Shown here: positions 11,422 to 23,551 of the stretch, in pieces
How positions within the stretch are numbered: position 1 is the first letter of the stretch
How the letters are laid out: each line of letters opens with the position of its first letter
Assembly (NCBI GenBank): GCA_032871835.1
Contig: CM065303.1
Span: 59,620,597-59,684,596 of the forward strand
Origin: Dipteronia dyeriana
Lineage: Eukaryota; Streptophyta; Magnoliopsida; Sapindales; Sapindaceae
Length of the DNA: 64,000 nt
Direction of reading: 5' to 3'
Program-made: the position numbers and the translations under genes
Notes under the pieces: model-generated
What the model was told of the DNA's origin: nothing
The model's input: the letters and a program-made list of their open reading frames with translations, nothing else
Database searches by the model: none

Positions 11422-13545
11422 TGTTGGGGTTTATCCCCTAAAGATGTAATTTGTAAATGGATTTATGAAATAAATAAAAGAAAAAGTTCAATTCATTCAT
11501 GTTGTGTTGTATATTTTATGACTTGTGCATATATTTAACATTCAAGATTGCCGGATGTAATCTCGAACTGTATATATGAGTGTCATATACAGATGGATAC
11601 ATTAAGAGACGTGCAATCTAAAGAGTCCATAGATAGCAAATAAAGTTGGGTACTTTATTTGTAGTTAATCTATAACTGCGGTCCATTCCGTAATGTACGA
11701 TGATTCTATCCTGAATTATTCATATGAGATATGAGAATTGAGGCACATCATATAGGACTGGACCATGATCTATATGAATCTCTCACCGAGATCCGTTTAC
11801 CGATGAGATTCATATCAACTAATAATGGTTATATGTGGATGGTCCTAATCCTGAGTGTCTTATCAACTCCTTCAGGTTAAATTGTAGTCTTTGATATACC
11901 ATGGGTGAGGTCAGATGCATTTCCTGATCAATATACTCCGTATGTTGGGATTACGGTTTGGCTTACGGTTTGGCTTGTGGTTAGGAAGGTTTGTACACAA
12001 TAGTGGAATACACTTCTTCTTGTGAGAAGTAGATGGTAGTTCCCTTAAGGGTTGATTCGGAGCTTGGACAATATGAGCGCTCTCCTAATTCCGTAAGGAA
12101 ATATGATTTATTGTCCATTAGAGAATCAATGGTACTTAAAGGATATATGTGATTAGAGGGGTATAACGGACATTATGATCCAGCTCTAATTATGAACTAC
12201 CATGGAGGATAACACCATATGTAATAGCTATATCGATGGACACCGAGTTGTATCGGTCTGTGTAAAAGCATCTACAATTGAGAGAGTACAGCTTCGGGTT
12301 TTTAGTGGAATAACACCGGAGTTAATAATCAAGAAATATTAATTAAAGAGTTTAATTAATGATTCTGAGGATTATTGGAGCTCAAAATACCGTGGGTCTA
12401 TTAGGTCCCTTGCTAGCCCGATTGATTTAGGTAACAAGGGTCACGGTTAATTAATTGGATTGTCCAATTAATTGTGTTACAAAAGTGATACGTATATATT
12501 CGGGAATTAATTGAATAATGAGATTATTTAATTAATGAATGTTAATAGTTAAATTAATTAAATAATTATATTATTTAATTATATTGATAATTATGAATTA
12601 TTAATTAACTATTAATTGGAGGGTGTTAGTTGATATATGGATTTAGGTTTTTATTAAATCATTTATCTAAGTATTTAAATATAAGTTTAAATTTAAAATA
12701 TTTATTATCGCTTTTAATATATTAGATATATTTAAAAATGATAATTAAAATATATATATCAACTAATAACACAAGAGTTTACATTGGATACAAATTGATG
12801 TATATATGAAACAATAGTCAAAAGAAGAATTTATATAGGAGTAAATATATATATAAAGCAAGCAGTGGCGTGTATCAAAGATATATAGATTTGTGATAAA
12901 AACTAAGTTTTAGGCGCGAGTGATAGATATATATATTTGAGAGCAGCAGTTATATATATATATATATATTGTAAAAGCAAGCAGCATTTTTAGATATATA
13001 TTTGATATAAAAAAAAACGAGAGCAGCTTTTTTATATAGATTTGATATATTATATTTGTGTAAAAGCAAGCAGCAGTGATATATATAGATTTGTGCATAA
13101 AAAGAGAGCAGAAGTTTTATATATATTTTATATAAAAAACGAGAGCAACAGTTTGAGATATATATTTGTGTAAAAGCGATAGTAGCAGTTTTGTGTGTTT
13201 TTAAAATATAGAAAAGAAAGAGTTTCTTCAAATACTCTCTACATCCTCCATTCAAGTTTCTGATACAGTGGCACGCTCACACGCAGTTACCAGTTCCGGG
13301 AGATAGCGAGAAAGATCGAGTGGTTCAGACAGAAGCATATCGAAAAGTGAAGGAGCCTCCAAACGTTGGTAAGATTTTCTTCTTCTTATTTTTGTTAATT
13401 ACAATTTCCTGTATTTACATATTGCATGTATTAGTTCCGAAAAATAATTACGATCCAAAGTTCACTGGTCTCAGATACAGATATGATCTGTATAAAAATT
13501 TTAAAACCTAGTTCCGCTGTGTGACCGGTGAATGGGGTTCCAACA
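11422..13545 (+). repeat. LTR of copia element A2
   Basis: This LTR is about 2.1 kb, opens TGTTGGGGTTTATCCCC and closes GGGGTTCCAACA. Its opening matches the family A LTR at 5508-7400 (shared TGTAATTTGTAAATGGATTT), but it lies on the plus strand. A stretch at 12900-13200 consists of degenerate units of about 50 bp built on AAAAGCAAGCAGCA and AGATATATATTTG; the other family A LTR does not show it. Confidence 0.85.
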
Positions 13546-13731
13546 ATTGGTATCAGAGCAAAGGAAGTGGCGACTGGCCGATCCCCGAGAACTCTCACGC
13601 GTGATCGTGTGACGAAGCGTGGCTCTCCGCCCGGAGGTTTCTTAGAAGAGTACTCTGATAGGTATCTGTGGATGTTACCCCAAAGAGTTGGGAACGGACC
13701 CACACCCATGAGATGGGAATTGGAACCAACA
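13546..13731 (+). mobile_element. Remnant internal region of copia element A2
   Basis: The primer binding site TGGTATCAGAGC (13548-13559) follows the LTR. Only about 170 bp of leader remain, and the stretch ends GGAACCAACA. Five bases TCACA occur both just before the LTR (11417-11421) and just after this end (13732-13736). The flanks together continue a family B LTR. The copy therefore looks like a whole insertion that has lost its coding part and almost all of its second LTR. Confidence 0.7.
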
Positions 13732-13736
13732 TCACA

Positions 13737-13797
13737 TCAGTTGAGCCTCGTTTGGTTCACTTTGGATTCCCTAGAAAATACAAATCAAAACCTAACG
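13737..13797 (-). repeat. Antisense family B LTR, terminal fragment
   Basis: Read on the minus strand it starts GTTAGGTTTTGATTTG and runs on through CCAAACGAGGCTCAACTGATG, matching the first bases of the family B LTRs (16697 on). The last base of the terminal CCTAACA has changed to G. No polypurine tract follows on the right, so this is the outer end of a 5' LTR or of a solo LTR. Confidence 0.75.
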
Positions 13798-14782
13798 ATA
13801 TGTATATAAGAGATTTAAAAGGCTTCCATTTTGAACATGATGAAGAATGGGAAGAATGAAGTTGATCTTCTGCATTAGCAACTTTAGCAAGATTCAGTAA
13901 CTGCTAATTGGCATCCTCCACATGCTTTTCGCATGCTTTCATTTCACCAAATGTTGATGTACAGAAGCTTTTGTTTCAATTCATCAATGTTGCTCTGTAT
14001 ATTCAAAGTGGTTGGTTGGTTTTAGGAATTTAATCAAACTACATGATTGTTTTAATAACAATGTTTTAGAACATTCATTAATGTAATTGAGTAATTCATA
14101 GCTTGTTGCCTTTTAATTCTCATGGGAAAAATGAAGAAATCCATATGCCTTTTTATCTGCTGAACAATGTCAAAGTTAGTTTTTCTATTGAAAAAGCTAA
14201 CGCAAGGAGTTCTTTTAACATTTCATGGGGATGATCAGCTAATATGGACAAACTCTATCAGGGTAAAGGTAAGGGATATAAAGCGAAGGGTACCAGGGGC
14301 GGATGTACAAAAGGGTTGCCAGTGTTGTAGCCCGGGAAGCCCTCCAAAAAATAAAAATATGTATAAATAGATAATTGTATAAAGGACTCCTAAGTTTTTA
14401 CAATATTATAAAAATATGATATTACTGTCTAAATTTAATATAACATAAATATTTTATTTTTCAAAGTAAGTTTTAAAAATACAAATAATATTATAGCTTC
14501 TAACATTATAGAATTAAGCCATTTTTTAACTTTAAATAATCTTTTTTCTTTATTACATGTTTAAATAATTATTTATACATAAATTTTACAATATATTTCA
14601 TATTTTTGAGTAGTCCATTATTGAATAGGTGTCATCTTATTATCAAAAAAATCAAAAAAATAATAATTTCATCAAAAGTTATATAAAAAGTTTTTTATTC
14701 TTAATCAGTATCTCGCATGTATTGCGCTAACTTTATTACATCAATATGCATTGAGGTAGAAAATCACAAGAGTTTTTTATTA
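13798..14782. other. Intergenic AT-rich stretch, no gene recognised
   Basis: No coding region or repeat family is recognised. At 14299 the sequence CAGGGGCGGATGTAC resembles one end of plant hAT- or MULE-type elements, which often begin CAGGGGCGGAT. No matching inverted end is seen nearby, so nothing is called. Confidence 0.5.
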
Positions 14783-15861
14783 TGTTTTGGTTCGTATTCT
14801 CAAGTAAACCCAATACGAACCAAACGAGACTCAATTGATGTGAAATTTCTTGGAGACGTGGGGTAACGTTTAGAAGTTGAAAATGGTGTTTGAGGGAGGT
14901 TTAAAGACTGAAGAATAACCGAAGAAACGGATTCCAGAAGTTCCAGCAGCATGGAGCGCGGTGCGGACAAGGCACATGGACCACAGCACAGGGAGCAGTC
15001 GATTCCAGGAGATCAAGCGCTGTGTAGACCGTGACAAATACAAAGGCACCAACCGTAGTATTTTGAGTGATGGACAGTAGTGATCTTACGCGATGTAGGG
15101 CGCTGGTGGTCAACCGCAACCCAAACCGCGGTAGTATCGGATTTTGCCCAGATCAGGAATGTTGCGTGAAAATTGGAAAGGTTTTCTTCTGGAAATTCTT
15201 ATGCTTATCAAAAAATGAAAAAGAGTTTGTCTTCATGAAGATAGAAAAGTCATCTACTTGAAGGAAAGGGATTTCTCCATTACAAGAAGACATGTCATAA
15301 GTAGGAAATAATATTTTATATGGAACAAGTAATTCTTGTACGTTTAGGAGTGGGATTTCTTTTTATCTTAAACTCCTTATAACTAATATAAATAGAACCT
15401 TGTATCTAGGCTATTTTATGTGGAGCAAAAATAAACACCATGTAACATTAGAGAGTGAAGAGATCCGGGTGAGACCCATGGGAATATCTGTGGAGGGATC
15501 TAAGGGAATATCAGTGGATCAAGTTAGAGATCCGTAGGTGATATTCAGGGGAGATCTAGAGGATATTGGGGTTTTCTTGGTGAGGATCATGTAAGCATTG
15601 TGAGCGTGGTTTTGGGGTTAAAATGTGACAGAGAATCCTGGAGTATATGGTTGTAATAATTTATCATATAGTAGAACTTTCTCTTTCATCCCGACGGCCC
15701 ATGATTTTTTACCCGATTTGGGTTTTCCACCTATATCTTGTGTTGTGATTAGTTTATTTTCACTCATCTATTTTTTCAGCTATAGACATTATTAATTGTT
15801 ATGAGTTATGGGCATATATTAGGCAAGATGATTTCGTGATCATCGGTTTAAATCCGAAACA
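14783..15861 (+). repeat. Left LTR of short element B
   Basis: This LTR of 1079 bp starts TGTTTTGGTTCG and ends AAATCCGAAACA. It is a direct repeat of 16697-18900 once the LINE and an internal duplication are removed from the latter. A TATA box TATAAATAG is at 15387-15395. A degenerate primer site (TGATATTATAGC, 15864-15875, against TGGTATCAGAGC) follows directly, as in copia elements. Confidence 0.85.
15387..15395 (+). promoter_or_regulatory. TATA box of family B LTR
   Basis: TATAAATAG lies in the middle of the LTR and is kept in the right LTR at 18283-18290 in the same surroundings. It is the probable start signal of the element's transcript. Confidence 0.55.
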
Positions 15862-16696
15862 ATTGATATTATAGCCTAGTTGGCAATGACGGTTTCAAGT
15901 CTTTACGGGGATGTCGTACGGAGGACTTGGTAGCCTTATGGTTTGGCAATGGCATTTTTTTTCAAGTCTTTATAGGAGATCGTATGGAGGACATGGTGGC
16001 ATTGGGATTATGATTTATGGTTGCCAAACATGGTTTAGCAAAGGAGATATGTATTGAAAGCGGTTTCGAAATCGGTAGGGTTTGATGAAAAGAAGAATAT
16101 AGATGGAGGAGAATTTTTTATTTTATTTTTTTTGGCTTGTGGCGGCAGGTACAAGTCATAGAGGTTCAATTTGGGTTACATAGGGTGTTAATTGAATATT
16201 AAAAAAAATTGAACGCTCGAAGTCTCTGGTATGGTGCGGGGATTATCCGGTAAAGCACTTCTGGCTCTAGTATCAAGTCTTTCACCAGGTATATGATGCA
16301 AGGACGAAAAGTCTTTCACAAGGTTGGATGATGTAAGGACATGTTTATCCTTTTGGTAGTTTTCCCCACTGGCCATGGAAAAGGATATGTTTTTGTTAGT
16401 GGTCGATAATTGTGCATAAGACATTGGTCAAAAAGTGATGCAGGGTGTATGGTGGACAAGGATGTTGATGGTTGATGAACTCCCTGGTAAATCTGACATG
16501 AGAAGTTGCACCACAATTTCAGCAGGTTATTTTCGACATGGTGCTGGAACAACGAACACAAAAAAAAGGAAGAAAAAAAATCTTATAATGGTTCGTTCCT
16601 AAGTGGTTATACCCTGTTGTGAGGTATGTTGATTCTTAGTATGGAGAGTCGTGGTTGTGGACAAAGGTCTTGAGAATTCAAGCCAAATGGGAGAAT
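15862..16696 (+). mobile_element. Internal region of short non-autonomous element B
   Basis: Only about 835 bp separate the two LTRs. No gag or pol motif is found in any frame. The 3' end has a polypurine tract AAATGGGAGAAT (16685-16696) directly before the right LTR. A phrase of about 80 bp, TTTCAAGTCTTTACGGGG followed by ATGTCGTACGGAGGAC, is repeated in diverged form near 15958-16000. The element needed enzymes from another copia element. It is larger than a classic TRIM and smaller than a LARD. Confidence 0.75.
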
Positions 16697-17218
16697 TGTT
16701 AGGTTTTGGCTCGTATTTTCAAGTGAACTCAATGTAAACCAAACGAGACTCAACTGATGTAAAACTTCTTGAAGACGTGGGATAACGTTTAAAAGTTACA
16801 AATGGTGTTTGAGGGAGGTTTGAAGACTGAAGAAGAACTGAAGAAACAGATTTTGAAAGTACCCGCGGTGTGGACCGCGGTGTTGACAAGGCACATGAAC
16901 CGCGGCACAGGGAGCAGTCGATTCCAGGAGATCAAGTGCGGTGTAGACCACAGCATAGGCAAAGGCACCAACCGCGGTATTCTGAGCTATGGAGAGCAGT
17001 GGTTTTATGCGATGTAGGGCACGGGTGGCCAACCGCGACCCAAAGCGTGGTAGTAACAAATTTTACCCGGATCAGGAATGTTGCACGAAAATAGGAAAGG
17101 TTTTCTTTTAGAAATTCTTATGCTTGTCAGAAAAGGAAAAAGATTTTGTCTTCATAAAGAATAGGAAAGTCATGTACTTAAAGGAAAAGTATTTCTCCTT
17201 TACAAGAAGACATGTCAT

Positions 17219-18185
17219 TCATGCTCGTCTAGATCAATAGTTGAATGGTGGAAGGGTTGGAATGGTTTTGGTTACAAGATGAATTTTATGAGAGCATGGA
17301 GATCGTTGTTCTATGTCGTTTTTTGGAGTATTTGGGAATCAAGGAACAACAAGGTGTTCAAGGAGGAGGTTGCAGATATTACTCAGGCGGAGGACATGGT
17401 GAGATTCAGAGTTGCTTGGTGGTTTAAATATTTGGGTGAGGGATCGTGGAAACCAATTACCCATATGTTGTTGAACATTGTTGTGATTTGTTAGATTAAT
17501 AGGTATAAGAAGACCTCGACTTCAACAGAATGGAGTCCTCCACATGTCGATGCTCTGTTTTTTAACGTCGATAGTTCGGCTAGGGGGTCTCCAGGTCCAT
17601 CCGGTATCGGTAGGGTTCTTCAGAATCATAATGGGATGGTTTTGTGCATGTTCTCTTTTAATATTGGTATTCATGATGCCATCACATCGGAGGTTTTAGC
17701 GATTGCTAAAGCTTGTGAGATATGTTCTGCTTCTCCTGAGCTGGCAAGGAAGACAATAGTAATTGTGAGTGATTCTAAGGTGGTCGTTACGTGGATTAAT
17801 AGCGATGGGTTTGGTAGCAGTAAGCATGCGCAAACAATTTATAATATTCGTAGTTTCATTGGCAGTTCTGGTTTCATATCTGTTACTTTCAAGTCTACGG
17901 ATTCCAATTTCGTTACGGATCACTTGGCAAATAAGGGTTCTAGGAATGGTGGGAATGGTGTCACCTAGTGCGTGTCGTGAGAAGGCTTGTTCTTACAGGT
18001 GGAAGTGGTAGTGGGTTTAGTCCGTTTACAGTTGTTTTGTTTTGTCTTAGTTTGATTGTCTAGCGGGTTTGATGATGTCTTTCTGGGTTATCTTCTTGGT
18101 ATTGGGGAGGTCTGGTCCCTATTGTATACTTTGTTGGTTGTCTTGGCCGTTTTGTGCCTTAATAATACTGCTTTTAAAAAAAAAA
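17219..18185 (+). pseudogene. 5'-truncated LINE (L1-type) C-terminal part with RNase H domain
   Basis: The nine bases ACATGTCAT occur at 17210-17218 and 18186-18194, and the insert ends in a poly(A) run, so this is a LINE copy cut short at its 5' end. The first part encodes SLFYVVFWSIWESRNNKVF, the stretch before RNase H in plant L1-type ORF2. The RNase H domain follows at about 17540-17968: FNVDSSA, TSEVLAIAKACE, IVSDSKVVVTWINSDG and VTDHLANKG, which supply the expected D, E, D and D. An in-frame stop at about 17493 separates the linker from the domain. The lineage with its own RNase H is common in plants. Confidence 0.85.
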
Positions 18186-18296
18186 ACATGTCATAAATAG
18201 GAAATAGTATTTTATGTGGAACAAGTAATTCTTATACGTTTAGGAGTAGGATTTCCTTTTATCTTAAACTCCCTATAACTGGTATAAATAGAACCT

Positions 18297-18544
18297 TATA
18301 TCTAGGTTATTTTGAATAGAGCAAAATAAGCATCATGTAACATCAGAGAGTGGAGAGATTCGAATGAGACCCATGGGAATATCCGTGGAGGGATCTAAGG
18401 TATTATCACGGATCTCTAATTTGATTCACTGATAATACCTTGTATCTAGGTTATTTTGAATAGAGCAAAATAAGCATCATGTAACATCAGAGAGTGGAGA
18501 GATTCGGATGAGACCCATGAGAATATCCGTGGAGGGATCTAAGG
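18297..18544 (+). repeat. Tandem duplication with inverted insert inside LTR
   Basis: About 100 bp starting TATCTAGGTTATTTTGAATA are present twice, 144 bp apart (near 18299 and 18443). Between them is GATCTCTAATTTGATTCACT, the reverse complement of AGTGAATCAAATTAGAGATC found at 18552-18571. The left LTR has only one copy and no inverted part, so this is a local rearrangement of the right LTR. Confidence 0.85.
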
Positions 18545-18900
18545 GATTATCAGTGAATCAAATTAGAGATCTGTTGGTGATATTTAGGGGAGACCTAGGG
18601 GATATTGGGGTTTTCTTGGAGAGGATCATGTGAGCATTGTGAACGTGGTTTTGAGGTTAGGGTGTGAGAGAGAATCCTAAAGTATATGGTTGTAATAATT
18701 TATCAGGAAGAGAAGCTTTCTCCGTCGTCCTAACGGCCCATGGTTTTTTACTCGATTTGGGTTTTCCACGTATATCTTAGGTTGTGATTGGTTTATTTTC
18801 TCTCATCTATTTTTACTGCTATAGACGTTATTAATTGCTATGAGTTATGAGCGTATATTAGGCATGACAATTCTGTGATCATCAGTTCAAATCCCCAACA

Positions 18901-21900
18901 TTTTTTCCACAGTGTACCGAATTTATTAAATTTAGTATGAGAATTTGTGAGCCATTAATTAAGCATATCAACTAAACAAAAGTAGATAAATCTAACTATT
19001 GATAGGTAAAGAGCTGACTTATAATGTTAGTACGTACTGAGCAAAAAAAATACTATTTATATATGTAATTTAACCTGGGCGGTAAATATTTCCTGGGTTC
19101 CCCCATGAAAGGTACCAATGTCATATAATGGTTAATAGAGATTTTAAAATGTTCCAACCAAACCGAATCAAAAGCTCTTCTAAATATAAAAGTTCTTCTA
19201 AAATTCATCATCAAAACGGTAACAGTAAAGTTCGGGCTTTTACTTCTCTTCTTTTACGTCAAAAATCAAAAGTAAAAGATATTCCAAATAAACCCATTAT
19301 ATATTTATGTACTTACTATGAAGTTATAATATATACATTTTTTGACAACACATTTGTGTATAAATTTCTAAAAAAAAAACAACTTAGATGACCATTTTAT
19401 GAGAAAAATAATCATTACTATGAAGTTATAATATAAACATGTTTTGATAACACAAATTTATTATTTATGTATAAATTTCTAAAAAAAAAAAAAAAACAAG
19501 TTAGATGACAATTTTATGAAAGAATTAATCAAGTCCACATGACGCATTTCCCAGTGCAGTGATACATATTCCACTGTTATATATCGTGACACATTTCCCA
19601 GTGCAGTGATACAGATTCCATAGATCGTGACACATTGTCAAACACCATTTTAACACAGTTTTTGGTTATGAAAAACACCGGTTTACAGATGTTTGTCGGT
19701 CTATCAAGATTTGAAGCAATAAAATGTGAATTTCAGTTTTGAATACATTAAAAATGTTTTGGTGGAGGCCAGGAAAAGTGGTACCCGTTTTTTGTCTCCG
19801 ATTAGTATGGACATAGGTTTTAGGGTTTCATTGTGCCCAAAAAATAGGGACATATTAATTCGAAAATTATTAAAAAATCTTAAAGATTATCAAAAAAAAT
19901 TAAAAACTATTAAAAAGTTTTAAAAACTACTTAAAAAGTCTCACACACTATCTGTGGAGTCTCAAATTAAAAAATAAGTTTCGAAAATGTAAAATAAGTT
20001 TTGGAAACCTGAAAAAGCATGAAACCTATTTTTATGAACGTGTTTTAAATCATTTTTCTTTCTTTTAAGATTTACACTTTATTAACTTTTTAGATTGAGA
20101 TTCATAAGAGAAGATTACAGAAAAAAAAAATATTAAAAGAAACAAAAAGATGAAAAGATATTAGTTGATGACTTGATGTAATTTGTATATATATGCTTAC
20201 GCACATGAATTATGAATTTATATAATATAAGGGAAAAATAATTAGTTTTTTATATAATAAAATATTTAAGAAATTAACAAGTTCTGTTACAAAATGATGT
20301 CAAAACTCATTAAAAAAGGAAACTGACGCTGCATTTCATCATCTTTTTATTTCATCAACTAACCACTACTTTCTTTTAAATTCCTCTTTTTTCCGTTCGA
20401 TATATCTAGAAATGTGGAGATTGTTGTGGGCCTACCTAATTTTGAACAACGAACAGATGCGATCCTCTTAAGAGGATGGACTTGAACATCCCTATTTAAA
20501 TTCGGTTTCGATTTGTTGGTAGTGGTTAGTGCTAAGGCCTACCCCTGTTGAACTGTTATATCCTACGAGACAATCGTCTAAAATATATACGGTGTTATCC
20601 GATAAAATTGTCTTAAAGATACCGTGTGAAACATGGGCTTCGGTTCTAAAATTGTTTCTAACGTGATTTTACTACTCCGTTTTCGAATTGCTACTCTCTA
20701 TAGGTCGAACCAGATAGTTTTGTGTTTTTACAAACAAGATTTTCAACATAATATATATCTTCGTTTGAATGAAAACTGGACATTAGATTTTAATCTGAAG
20801 TCCTATAAAATTCAAAGTTTGAAATATAAAAGTAAATAAAAAATCTAAATCTTATAACCACTTGTTAACAATACAGGAAAATAATTTAATACGGTTCATG
20901 TATTGTATCTAAACCTCCATTTAGATATGGAAAGAAACTCTTGAAATTGATTTTTTTTACATAAAAAAACATATAATTAATATAATAATAATAATAATAG
21001 GATAGAAAGTAAAACGAGTGAAAAAATGGAGGGGGCAATTGTATTGGAAACTTCTTGGAAGCCTCATTCAAGTCCAATTGTATCATGGTACATATATATA
21101 AATTATATTCCATGGAAAATCATTAAAAAATAATTTATATTTTTTGAAAGAATGGAAAATCATCAATTTGAAATATGAATGAAAAGAAAAAAAAAAGTTA
21201 CTTCTAAAAGTAATAAATAACTATTTAATAATAATAATAAACTTAACGGTCACAAGACAAGGAAGAAGAGAGGAAGGTGATGCATTACGATGCTCAAAAG
21301 CGACAGCATTAATTTGATCATGACATGTATATACTAAAACAAAAACAAAAATTAATAGATAGCAAAATTGTAGTGATACTATTGAACTCAATTCTAATGT
21401 TTTATTTGTCATAAATGTTTTGGTTTCCTTATCTATTAATCCTCCTAGACTTGTTTTCTATTCGATTGACAAGAGATTATAGCACTTGCTATGGGTTCTA
21501 ATGTTCTATCTTGATTAAAGATCGAAATCTAAAAGATCAATCATCATTGGTCAAATATTGAATAGGATCACTCCATCTCATTAATATTAAATAATATGTT
21601 CTTTTTATATATAAAAAAAAAGGATGATAAACTAAAATATACATGATTAGAAAAAGAGAAAATCAGAAAAAGATTGATCAATAATTCAAAACGAAAAACG
21701 AGTATTCTTTCAAAGATTGGTTGGATAACATATCCAACCATGCAATAGCTGCAAATTTTGTTGAATCGGTTTCATCTACTTTGGTGTAGCTTTCAATCCA
21801 TTGTGGAATTGTTTTTAAACTAGATAAAAAGATTCCACGTGTAAAAACAACAAAATTATAATGGCTGGGACACCCTATCACAAAATTGTGACACACTCTT

Positions 21901-22990
21901 TGAAATCTGGCCAATAGCAATATCACAAGACAATTAGAAAAAAAAAAAGCAAAGAAGAAACATGTCGGTATGTTTGGATATGGGCTGGACACTCAAGTAG
22001 GGTCAAATCTAAGCTCATAGCCCATGCAAACCTAGCCCAAACAATGCTACAAAATAATATAACTACATAAGCAGTTTGCAAAGATACAATAACGTGTATC
22101 TGGTGTGGTTGGGAGGTCAGGCATTTTTAGTATGTGCAATATGCATGATACAGAATTAATGCAGTAATTGGTGCAAAATAGTGTATGCAAGAGAGTATGT
22201 GTGCTGGTGTTGGGAGAGACTAAATAGAGAAACACAAGATATAGATGTGGAGAAAATCAAAAGAATTTATTCTCATCTTCAATCAGAGTGTGGGTATTTA
22301 CATTGTGATCAGAGGGGACTTTCCGATTTCGTGATCGTCCTTGGACTGATGAGACAGTCTGTGCTTGATCCCTCTTTTGCTATAGAAATTTGGATTCCGG
22401 TGAACGATAATCCGAATTCGTTTTGTTTATTACTGATTTAGTTTAATCTTCATTGGTATTAGAACATGTTTGGGATTGTATTCTACTAGTACATGCCATG
22501 TTTAGGAATTGTTTTTCTTTTATGCTTGACTGCTTCACAATTCATTAGTGGCATAACGGCCACACACTGTTATATTTCATTTTTTTGTGGGACGTGTGTG
22601 TGTGTATATATATATATATGTCATTATATGTTCTAGAAATGCAAGCATTGAATTATTTCTCCATGATCATGGTACCATTAGATAGAGCTTTCCGAAAGCT
22701 TTTCAACGATAAGTCATTTGCATGATTTGGATTAGTATAGACTATAGAGAGAAAAACGATTTTGAATTCTCGACTGAAGATCAAAATCTGGAAATTTTGT
22801 TGAGTTTGAATTTTGGTTATTGAGTTTGAATTTTGGTTAAGAACATGTGACACGCGCCTATGGGCAATGAGTACGCTTCACCCTAAACCTAAATTTCAAA
22901 AACTAAAGGCGTAAATGGAATTCGAATAAAATTCGGAGTCGGATGGAGGTGGTCCGGTTAACAGGAAAAACAAGGAAAACTGCGTTTTTA
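18901..22990. other. Intergenic AT-rich region, no gene recognised
   Basis: I see no gene with recognisable motifs. At 19540-19637 a unit ACACATTTCCCAGTGCAGTG with its flank is repeated about twice. At 22455-22470 the bases TTGGTATTAGAACATG resemble a decayed tRNA-Met primer site and could mark the end of an old LTR to the left; no partner LTR was found. The short open frames here lack conserved motifs. Confidence 0.5.
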
Positions 22991-23513
22991 TGGTGCGTTT
23001 GGTACACGGGACGGGACAGGATAGGACAGGACAAGGTGAGACAGTTTGTTCTTGTCCCACGTTTGGCGCGTCCTTAGCATGGGACATGATGGGACAAAGT
23101 GGGACAAAAATCACAAAAACTTGTCCCGCCCAAGACCCTATGACAACTTGTCCCATGACATGGGACAAGTGTCAAAATGACTAATTTACCCTTTAAATTT
23201 TCAAACAATTACAATCATGTCCAATAAATTATATATTATAATTACATAATATAATATTATATATATGATATATTAAACATTATTATATATATTACAACAC
23301 ATAATATATATGATTTATAAATATTAATATATAAATTATAAAAATATAGATAATATATTATAATATATTTAAGATAAATATATTAAATTATATATATTAT
23401 ATAAATATATATATATATATATATTTATTATTAATATATATATATATATTATAATATATAATTTATATATATATATATATTATTATGTATATATATATTA
23501 ATAATACATATTA

Positions 23514-23551
<38 letters not shown>

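Larger units (their letters stand above)
16697..18900 (+). repeat. Right LTR of short element B, interrupted
   Basis: It opens TGTTAGGTTTTGGC and closes AAATCCCCAACA. It is longer than its partner for two reasons: a LINE insertion at 17219-18185 with its target duplication, and a duplication of about 144 bp (18297-18544) that contains an inverted copy of part of the LTR. With these removed the length agrees with the 1079 bp of the left LTR. Confidence 0.85.

Noticed and set aside
11098..11538. Open frame of 146 codons on the plus strand
   Set aside because: It runs across an antisense LTR fragment and into a second LTR, with no known motif.
14299..14313. CAGGGGCGGATGTAC as an element end
   Set aside because: Looks like the end of a hAT- or MULE-type element but no inverted partner or target duplication was found.
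18880..18900. TTCAAATCC word as a tRNA T-arm
   Set aside because: It lies at the end of an LTR and no cloverleaf can be drawn upstream.
21678..21992. Open frame of 104 codons on the minus strand
   Set aside because: Hydrophobic start and then no recognisable motif; composition like the AT-rich surroundings.
22455..22470. TTGGTATTAGAACATG as a primer binding site
   Set aside because: Several changes from the tRNA-Met complement and no LTR pair around it.
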